Under the pieces are notes generated by a model. That model was not told where the DNA came from. It ran no database searches and saw nothing but the letters and a program-made list of their open reading frames with translations. A program made the position numbers and the translations under genes. Shown in pieces: positions 55,188 through 64,000 of a stretch of DNA of 64,000 nucleotides; positions within the stretch are counted from its first letter, which is position 1, and every line of letters starts with the position of its first letter. Source of the DNA: Euglena gracilis (Eukaryota > Euglenida > Euglenophyceae > Euglenales); NCBI GenBank assembly GCA_039621445.1, contig CP154956.1, forward strand, positions 5,330,170 through 5,394,169, given 5' to 3'.

Positions 55188-55628
55188 GGGTAATTTTCAA
55201 AAAATCGATTTTTGGACACTTTACACATGGGCTGCACGGCCCCGAAAACGCGTAAGTCGACAAATTTGGGGTCCGACCCCCAGTTGCACCCACCTACATG
55301 TGCAGTCGCGACCCGGGACCCATGCCATACAATGGGGGGACCCCCTGTCCTTGGGAGACTTTTACATCAGATCGGGTCGACCGACTATCATATCCCGGGA
55401 AAACTCTTTATTATTATTTGTAGTAGTAGTAGTAGTAGTAGTAGTAGTACTTAGGAGTCCCCTATTTTTGGCCCGTGGCGGCTCCTACCGGGGCGGTCGG
55501 ACCGAAACTCCGACACCTACCCCCCCGTTTGGGGTCTGGCCACTCTCAATGAACTAGGTCCCGAACCCTGGCGGAACAGCGTACCTATAGCTACTGGGGT
55601 GAACCACCCCCCGAATAGAAATAATAAG
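55188..55628. repeat. Satellite tail module T1
   Basis: Starts at an ATCGATTTTTGGACAC junction, then TACACATGGGCTG, GTCGACAAATTTGGGGTCCG, GCAGTCGCGACCCGGGACCC, a TAG microsatellite (55,421-55,449), GTGGCGGCTCCTACCGGGGC and ends GAATAGAAATAATAAGC. Here it joins a new 206-bp block directly, with no TAA tract or head, so the junction is a deletion. Confidence 0.93.
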
Positions 55629-56880
55629 CAGTTCCCCCTCGGTTTTGGGTAATTTTCAAAAAACCCATTTTTTGGCCCCCGCAAGGCTGAAAAACGGCCA
55701 AGTCCTGTGGGAACCCCTTTTTGCCACCCCCGTACGGGCCCCAGAACGGTCCGGAGGGGCCGGGGGTGTGTGGGGTGTATACAGGCCACTTGGGGGTCCC
55801 CCATGGTTGGTTTGGGTCCCCGGGTGGGTCCGTGCAGTTCCCCATCCGTTTTGGGTAATTTTCAAAAAACCCATTTTTTGGCCCCCGCAAGGCTGAAAAA
55901 CGGCCAAGTCCTGTGGGAACCCCTTTTTGCCACCCCCGTACGGGCCCCAGAACGGCCCGGAGGGGCCGGGGGTATGTGGGGTGTATACAGGCCACTTGGG
56001 GGTCCCCCATGGTTGGTTTGGGTCCCCGGGTGGGTCCGTGCAGTTCCCCCTCGGTTTTGGGTAATTTTCAAAAAACCCATTTTTTGGCCCCCGCAAGGCT
56101 GAAAAACGGCCAAGTCCTATGGGAACCCCTTTTTGCCACCCCCGTACGGGCCCCAGAACGGTCCGGAGGGGCCGGGGGTGTGTGGGGTGTATACAGGCCA
56201 CTTGGGGGTCCCCCATGGTTGGTTTGGGTCCCCGGGTGGGTCCGTGCAGTTCCTCATCCGTTTTGGGTAATTTTCAAAAAACCCATTTTTTGGCCCCCGC
56301 AAGGCTGAAAAACGGCCAAGTCCTATGGGAACCCCTTTTTGCCACCCCCGTACGGGCCCCAGAACGGTCCGGAGGGGCCGGGGGTGTGTGGGGTGTATAC
56401 AGGCCACTTGGGGGTCCCCCATGGTTGGTTTGGGTCCCCGGGTGGGTCCGTGCAGTTCCTCATCCGTTTTGGGTAATTTTCAAAAAACCCATTTTTTGGC
56501 CCCCGCAAGGCTGAAATACGGCCAAGTCCTGTGGGAACCCCTTTTTGCCACCCCCGTACGGGCCCCAGAACGGTCCGGAGGGGCCGGGGGTATGTGGGGT
56601 GTATACAGGCCACTTGGGGGTCCCCCATGGTTGGTTTGGGTCCCCGGGTGGGTCCGTGCAGTTCCCCCTCGGTTTTGGGTAATTTTCAAAAAACCCATTT
56701 TTTGGCCCCCGCAAGGCTGAAAAACGGCCAAGTCCTGTGGGAACCCCTTTTTGCCACCCCCGTACGGGCCCCAGAACGGTCCGGAGGGGCCGGGGGTATG
56801 TGGGGTGTATACAGGCCACTTGGGGGTCCCCCATGGTTGGTTTGGGTCCCCGGGTGGGTCCGTGCAGTTCCCCATCCGTT
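55629..56880. repeat. Satellite block 1b: six 206-bp units, AACCCATT subtype
   Basis: All units in this block carry AAAAAACCCATTTTTTGG in place of the ATCGAT palindrome, and most have GGCCAAGTCCTGTGGG. The block is homogeneous, suggesting local amplification of one variant. Confidence 0.93.
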
Positions 56881-57327
56881 TTGGGTAATTTTCAAAAAAT
56901 CGATTTTTGGACCCTTTACACATGGGCTGCAGGCCCCCGAAAACGCGTAAGTCGACAAATTTGGGGTCCGACCCCCAGTTGCACCCACCTACGTGTGCAG
57001 TCGCGACCCGGGACCCATGCTATACAACGGGGGGACCCCCTGTCCTTGGGAGACTTTTACATCAGATCGGGTCGACCGACTGTCATATCCCGGGAAAACT
57101 CTTTATTATTATTTGTAGTAGTAGTAGTAGTAGTAGTAGTAGTACTTAGGAGTCCCCTATTTTTGGCCCGTGGCGGCTCCTACCGGGTCGGTCGAACCGA
57201 AACTCCGACACCTACCCCCCCGTTTGGGGTCTGGCCACTCTCAATGCACTAGGTCCCGAACCCTGGTGGAACAGCGTACCTATACCTACTGGGGTGAACC
57301 ACCCCCCGAATAGAAATAATAAGCGTA
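56881..57327. repeat. Satellite tail module T2
   Basis: Nearly identical to T1 (GGACCC for GGACAC, small changes). Ends with the left arm of a 21-bp inverted repeat at 57307-57327. Confidence 0.93.
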
Positions 57328-57390
57328 TAATAATAATAATAATGATAATAATAATAATATAATCACAATAATAATAATAATAATAATAAC

Positions 57391-57446
<56 letters not shown>

Positions 57447-57515
57447 GTGTGCCATACGGCAGTCAGTATTTCTGTTAAAACAGAAATGAAGGGGTACGCT
57501 TATTATTTCTATTCG
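57328..57515. repeat. (TAA)n tract and head inside a 21-bp inverted repeat
   Basis: A TAA/CAA/TGA microsatellite (about 115 bp) and the head with the TTTCTGTTAAAACAGAAA palindrome are enclosed by perfect inverted 21-mers at 57307-57327 and 57495-57515. Confidence 0.9.
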
Positions 57516-59210
57516 AGGGCCGTCCAGGAGATGTTGTACCCCAGGGTCCTTCTTGGCTGACCCATCCGTTTTGGGTAATTCTCAAAAAATCGATTTTTTG
57601 GCCCCCGCAAGGCTAAAAAACGGCCAAATCCTGTGGGAACCCCTTTTTGCCACCCCCGTACGGGCCCCAGAACGGTCCGGAGGGGCCGGGGGTATGTGGG
57701 GTGTATACAGGCCACTTGGGGGTCCCCCATGGTTGGTTTGGGTCCGTGCAGTTCCCCATCCGTTTTGGGTAATTTTCAAAAAATCGATTTTTTGGCCCCG
57801 GCAAGGCTGAAAAACGGCTAAGTCCTGTGGGAACCCCTTTTTGCCACCCCCGTACGGGCCCCAAAACGGTCCGGAGGGGCCGGGGGTATGTGGGGTGTAT
57901 ACAGGCCACTTGGGGGTCCCCCATGGTTGGTTTGGGTCCCCGGGTGGGTCCGTGCAGTTCCCCCTCGGTTTTGGGTAATTTTCAAAAAATCGATTTTTTG
58001 GCCCCCGCAAGGCTGAAAAACGGCTAAGTCCTGTGGGAACCCCTTTTTGCCACCCCCGTACGGGCCCCAGAACGGTCCGGAGGGGCCGGGGGTATGTGGG
58101 GTGTATACAGGCCACTTGGGGGTCCCCCATGGTTGGTTTGGGTCCCCGGGTGGGTCCGTGCAGTTCCCCATCCGTTTTGGGTAATTTTCAAAAAATCGAT
58201 TTTTTTGCCCCCGCAAGGCTGAAAAACGGCTAAGTCCTGCGGGAACCCCTTTTTGCCACCCCCGTACGGGCCCCAGAACGGTCCGGAGGGGCCGGGGGTA
58301 TGTGGGGTGTATACAGGCCACTTGGGGGTCCCCCATGGTTGGTTTGGGTCCCCGGGTGGGTCCGTGCAGTTCCCCATCCGTTTTGGGTAATTTTCAAAAA
58401 AATCGATTTTTTGGCCCCCCCCAAGGCTGAAAAACGGCTAAGTCCTGTGGGAACCCCTTTTTGCCACCCCCGTACGGGCCCCAGAACGGTCCGGAGGGGC
58501 CGGGGGAATGTGGGGTGTATACAGGCCACTTGGGGGTCCCCCATGGTTGGTTTGGGTCCCCGGGTGGGTCCGTGCAGTTCCCCATCCGTTTTGGGTAATT
58601 TTCAAAAAATCGATTTTTTGGCCCCCGCAAGGCTAAAAAACGGCTAAGTCCTGTGGGAACCCCTTTTTGCCACCCCCGTACGGGCCCCAAAACGGTCCGG
58701 AGGGGCCGGGGGTATGTGGGGTGTATACAGGCCACTTGGGGGTCCCCCATGGTTGGTTTGGGTCCCCGGGTGGGTCCGTGTAGTTCCCCATCCGTTTTGG
58801 GTAATTCTCAAAAAATCAATTTTTTTGGCCCCCGCAAGGCTAAAAAACGGCTAAGTCCTGTGGGAACCCCTTTTTGCCACCCCCGTACGGGCCCCAAAAC
58901 GGTCCGGAGGGGCCGGGGGTATGTGGGGTGTATACAGGCCACTTGGGGGTCCCCCATGGTTGGTTTGGGTCCCCGGGTGGGTCCGTGCAGTTCCCCATCC
59001 GTTTTGGGTAATTTTCAAAAAATCGATTTTTTGGCCCCCGCAAGGCTGAAAAACGGCTAAGTCCTGCGGGAACCCCTTTTTGCCACCCCCGTACGGGCCC
59101 CAGAACGGTCCGGAGGGGCCGGGGGTATGTGGGGTGTATACAGGCCACTTGGGGGTCCCCCATGGTTGGTTTGGGTCCCCGGGTGGGTCCGTGCAGTTCC
59201 CCATCCGTTC
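57516..59210. repeat. Satellite block 2: eight units, ATCGAT subtype
   Basis: Mostly ATCGAT units. The second unit has a 12-bp deletion (GGGTCCGTGCAG without CCCGGGTGGGTC). One unit near 58,800 has AATCAATT. Confidence 0.94.
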
Positions 59211-59656
59211 TGAGTAATTTTCAAAAAATCGATTTTTGGACCCTTTACACACAGGCTGAAGGGCCCTGAAAGTGCATAAGTCGACAAATTTGGGGTCCGA
59301 CCCCCAGTTGCACCCACCTACGTGTGCAGTCGCGACCCGGGACCCATGCCATACAATGGGGGGACCCCCTGTCCTTTGGAGACTTTTACATCAGATCGGG
59401 TCGACCGACTGTCATATCCCGGGAAAACTCTTTATTATTATTTGTAGTAGTAGTAGTAGTAGTAGTAGTAGTACTTAGGAGTCCCCTATTTTTGGCCCGT
59501 GGCGGCTCCTACCGGGTCGGTCGGACCGAAACTCCGACACTTACCCCCCCGTTTGGGGTCTGGCCACTCTCAATGAACTAGGTCCCGAACCCTGGCGGAA
59601 CAGCGTACCTATACCTACTGGGGTGAACCACCCCCCGAATAGAAATAATAAGCGTA
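59211..59656. repeat. Satellite tail module T3
   Basis: Same module as T1/T2, with GGACCCTTTACACACAGGC and GAAAGTGCATAAGTCGAC variants. Confidence 0.93.
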
Positions 59657-59734
59657 TAATAACAAGTGTGCCATACGGCAGTCAGTATTTCTGTTAAAAC
59701 AGAAATGAAGGGGTACGCTTATTATTTCTATTCG
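59657..59734. repeat. Short junction without TAA expansion
   Basis: Only TAATAA precedes the head. The inverted 21-mers (59636-59656 and 59714-59734) lie close together and form a compact 99-bp hairpin-capable segment. Confidence 0.9.
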
Positions 59735-61435
59735 AGGGCCGTCCAGGAGATGTTGTACCCCAGGGTCCTTCTTGGCTGACCCATCCGTTTTGGGTAATTC
59801 TCATAAAATCGATTTTTTGGCCCCCGCAAGGCTAAAAAACGGCCAAATCCTGTGGGAACCCCTTTTTGCCACCCCCGTACGGGCCCCAGAACGGTCCGGA
59901 GGGGCGGGGGGTATGTGGGGTGTATACAGGCCACTTGGGGGTCCCCCATGGTTGGTTTGGGTCCCCGGGTGGGTCCGTGCAGTTCCCCATCCGTTTTGGG
60001 TAATTTTCAAAAAATCGATTTTTTGGCCCCCGCAAGGCTGAAAAACGGCTAAGTCCTGTGGGAACCCCTTTTTGCCACCCCCGTACGGGCCCCAGAACGG
60101 TCCGGAGGGGCCGGGGGTATGTGGGGTGTATACAGGCCACTTGGGGGTCCCCCATGGTTGGTTTGGGTCCCCGGGTGGGTCCGTGCAGTTCCCCATCCGT
60201 TTTGGGTAATTTTCAAAAAAACCAATTTTTTTGGCCCCCGCAAGGCTAAAAAACGGCTGAACCCCTTTTTGCCACCCCCGTACGGGCCCCAGAACGGTCC
60301 GGAGGGGCCGGGGGTATGTGGGGTGTATACAGGCCACTTGGGGGTCCCCCATGGTTGGTTTGGGTCCCCGAGTGGGTCCGTGCAGTTCCCCATCCGTTTT
60401 GGGTAATTTTCAAAACATCGATTTTTTGGCCCCCGCAAGGCTAAAAAACGGCTAAGTCCTGTGGGAACCCCTTTTTGCCACCCCCGTACGGGCCCCAAAA
60501 CGGTCCGGAGGGGCGGGGGGTATGTGGGGTGTATACAGGCCACTTGGGGGTCCCCCATGGTTGGTTTGGGTCCCCGGGTGGGTCCGTGCAGTTCCCCATC
60601 CGTTTTGGGTAATTTTCAAAACATCGATTTTTTGGCCCCCGCAAGGCTAAAAAACGGCTAAGTCCTGTGGGAACCCCTTTTTGCCACCCCCGTACGGGCC
60701 CCAAAACGGTCCGGAGGGGCGGGGGGTATGTGGGGTGTATACAGGCCACTTGGGGGTCCCCCATGGTTGGTTTGGGTCCCCGAGTGGGTCCGTACAGTTC
60801 CCCATCCGTTTTGGGTAATTTTCAAAAAAACCAATTTTTTGGCCCCCCCCAAGGCTAAAAAACGGCTAAGTCCTGTGGGAACCCCTTTTTGCCACCCCCG
60901 TACGGGCCCCAGAACGGTCCGGAGGGGCCGGGGGAATGTGGGGTGTATACAGGCCACTTGGGGGTCCCCCATGGTTGGTTTGGGTCCCCGGGTGGGTCCG
61001 TGCAGTTCCCCATCCGTTTTGGGTAATTTTCAAAAAATCGATTTTTTGGCCCCCGCAAGGCTAAAAAACGGCTAAGTCCTGTGGGAACCCCTTTTTGCCA
61101 CCCCCGTACGGGCCCCAAAACGGTCCGGAGGGGCCGGGGGTATGTGGGGTGTATACAGGCCACTTGGGGGTCCCCCATGGTTGGTTTGGGTCCCCGGGTG
61201 GGTCCGTGTAGTTCCCCATCCGTTTTGGGTAATTCTCAAAAAATCGATTTTTTTGGCCCCCGCAAGGCTAAAAAACGGCTAAGTCCTGTGGGAACCCCTT
61301 TTTGCCACCCCCGTACGGGCCCCAAAACGGTCCGGAGGGGCCGGGGGTATGTGGGGTGTATACAGGCCACTTGGGGGTCCCCCATGGTTGGTTTGGGTCC
61401 TCGGGTGGGTCCGTGCAGTTCCCCATCCGTTTTGG
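59735..61435. repeat. Satellite block 3: eight units, mixed subtypes
   Basis: Subtypes run ATCGAT, ATCGAT, ACCAAT, ACATCGAT, ACATCGAT, ACCAAT, ATCGAT, ATCGAT. The third unit is shorter because AAGTCCTGTGGG is missing near 60,258. Confidence 0.94.
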
Positions 61436-62120
<685 letters not shown>

Positions 62121-64000
62121 AGGGCCGTCCAGGAGATGTTGTACCCCAGGGTCCTTCTTGGCTGACCCATCCGTTTTGGGTAATTCTCATAAAATCGATT
62201 TTTTGGCCCCCGCAAGGCTAAAAAACGGCCAAATCCTGTGGGAACCCCTTTTTGCCACCCCCGTACGGGCCCCAGAACGGTCCGGAGGGGCGGGGGGTAT
62301 GTGGGGTGTATACAGGCCACTTGGGGGTCCCCCATGGTTGGTTTGGGTCCCCGGGTGGGTCCGTGCAGTTCCCCATCCGTTTTGGGTAATTTTCAAAAAA
62401 TCGATTTTTTGGCCCCCGCAAGGCTGAAAAACGGCTAAGTCCTGTGGGAACCCCTTTTTGCCACCCCCGTACGGGCCCCAGAACGGTCCGGAGGGGCCGG
62501 GGGTATGTGGGGTGTATACAGGCCACTTGGGGGTCCCCCATGGTTGGTTTGGGTCCCCGGGTGGGTCCGTGCAGTTCCCCATCCGTTTTGGGTAATTTTC
62601 AAAAAAACCAATTTTTTTGGCCCCCGCAAGGCTAAAAAACGGCTGACTCCTGTGGGAACCCCTTTTTGCCACCCCCGTACGGGCCCCAGAACGGTCCGGA
62701 GGGGCCGGGGGTATGTGGGGTGTATACAGGCCACTTGGGGGTCCCCCATGGTTGGTTTGGGTCCCCGAGTGGGTCCGTGCAGTTCCCCATCCGTTTTGGG
62801 TAATTTTCAAAACATCGATTTTTTGGCCCCCGCAAGGCTAAAAAACGGCTAAGTCCTGTGGGAACCCCTTTTTGCCACCCCCGTACGGGCCCCAAAACGG
62901 TCCGGAGGGGCGGGGGGTATGTGGGGTGTATACAGGCCACTTGGGGGTCCCCCATGGTTGGTTTGGGTCCCCGGGTGGGTCCGTGCAGTTCCCCATCCGT
63001 TTTGGGTAATTTTCAAAACATCGATTTTTTGGCCCCCGCAAGGCTAAAAAACGGCTAAGTCCTGTGGGAACCCCTTTTTGCCACCCCCGTACGGGCCCCA
63101 AAACGGTCCGGAGGGGCGGGGGGTATGTGGGGTGTATACAGGCCACTTGGGGGTCCCCCATGGTTGGTTTGGGTCCCCGGGTGGGTCCGTGCAGTTCCCC
63201 ATCCGTTTTGGGTAATTTTCAAAAAATCGATTTTTTGGCCCCCGCAAGGCTGAAAAACGGCTAAGTCCTGTGGGAACCCCTTTTTGCCACCCCCGTACGG
63301 GCCCCAGAACGGTCCGGAGGGGCGGGGGGTATGTGGGGTGTATACAGGCCACTTGGGGGTCCCCCATGGTTGGTTTGGGTCCCCGGGTGGGTCCGTGCAG
63401 TTCCCCATCCGTTTTGGGTAATTTTCAAAACATCGATTTTTTGGCCCCCGCAAGGCTAAAAAACGGCTAAGTCCTGTGGGAACCCCTTTTTGCCACCCCC
63501 GTACGGGCCCCAAAACGGTCCGGAGGGGCCGGGGGTATGTGGGGTGTATAAAGGCCACTTGGGGGTCCCCCATGGTTGGTTTGGGTCCCCGGGTGGGTCC
63601 GTGCAGTTCCCCATCCGTTTTGGGTAATTTTCAAAAAATCGATTTTTTGGCCCCCGCAAGGCTGAAAAACGGCTAAGTCCTGTGGGAACCCCTTTTTGCC
63701 ACCCCCGTACGGGCCCCAGAACGGTCCGGAGGGGCCGGGGGTATGTGGGGTGTATACAGGCCACTTGGGGGTCCCCCATGGTTGGTTTGGGTCCCCGGGT
63801 GGGTCCGTGTAGTTCCCCATCCGTTTTGGGTAATTTTCAAAAAATCGATTTTTTGGCCCCCGCAAGGCTAAAAAACGGCTAAGTCCTGTGGGAACCCCTT
63901 TTTGCCACCCCCGTACGGGCCCCAAAACGGTCCGGAGGGGCCGGGGGTATGTGGGGTGTATACAGGCCACTTGGGGGTCCCCCATGGTTGGTTTGGGTCC
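62121..64000. repeat. Satellite block 4: nine units, runs off the window
   Basis: The subtype order of the first five units (ATCGAT, ATCGAT, ACCAAT, ACATCGAT, ACATCGAT) is the same as block 3, so blocks 3 and 4 derive from one higher-order duplication. Frames of 60-207 codons on both strands arise because the unit is open in several frames. I do not treat them as genes. Confidence 0.94.

Overview
This is eukaryotic nuclear DNA from a repeat-rich, intron-rich genome. There are no operons, Shine-Dalgarno sites, rRNA genes or long uninterrupted genes. Coding potential comes as short, compositionally distinct exon-sized blocks, several with usable GT/AG splice junctions. A run of about eight TTAGGG-type telomere units lies inside the sequence near 41.1 kb. 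I cannot name the organism. The mix of TTAGGG repeats, poly-C/poly-G tracts, dense microsatellites and many short inverted-repeat elements would suit an algal or other protist genome, but this is only a guess.

The clearest gene is on the minus strand between about 27.6 and 21.5 kb. Five exon-like blocks, in order, carry the landmarks of a GT31 (Fringe-like beta-1,3-glycosyltransferase) catalytic domain: a TW-containing N-terminal block, a DWYVRCWEDNYVF block matching the Fringe DDDNYV metal-binding site, a FVSGG/SREGLL block matching the Fringe GGAG/SR segment, and an NMEDVCFSFCARR block matching the late ED-V-G-C segment. The last block, and a separate FYG-CPFLFPMGLAD block that follows it, occur again in the same order and strand at 54.2-52.2 kb, so part of the gene has been duplicated. 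Other well-formed minus-strand exon candidates lie at 0-0.25, 3.5, 4.2, 6.3, 7.5, 9.1, 9.6, 14.2, 30.3, 31.3, 31.8, 38.0-39.0 and 48.6-49.3 kb. Their products are not recognised.

The rest is mostly mobile and repetitive DNA. A swarm of small non-autonomous hAT-like elements (ends CAGG...CCTG, 8-bp target duplications) is visible, with exact duplications at 22.4-22.7, 41.6-41.9, 50.7-52.1 and probably 52.5-52.6 kb, and near-exact ones at 10.1-10.4 and 10.6-10.8 kb. A second group of elements has terminal inverted repeats that begin with a C-run and end with a G-run; several carry GT near one end and AG at the other, like introner elements. Microsatellites include a 1.85-kb GATATA array (10.8-12.7 kb) and a 1.2-kb GT/GGGT array (16.0-17.2 kb).

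From 54.4 kb to the end of the window there is a higher-order satellite: 206-bp units in blocks of 3 to 9 or more, each block closed by a roughly 440-bp tail. Successive higher-order units are separated by a (TAA)n tract enclosed by a perfect 21-bp inverted repeat. The satellite is the largest and most structured object here and I do not recognise it.
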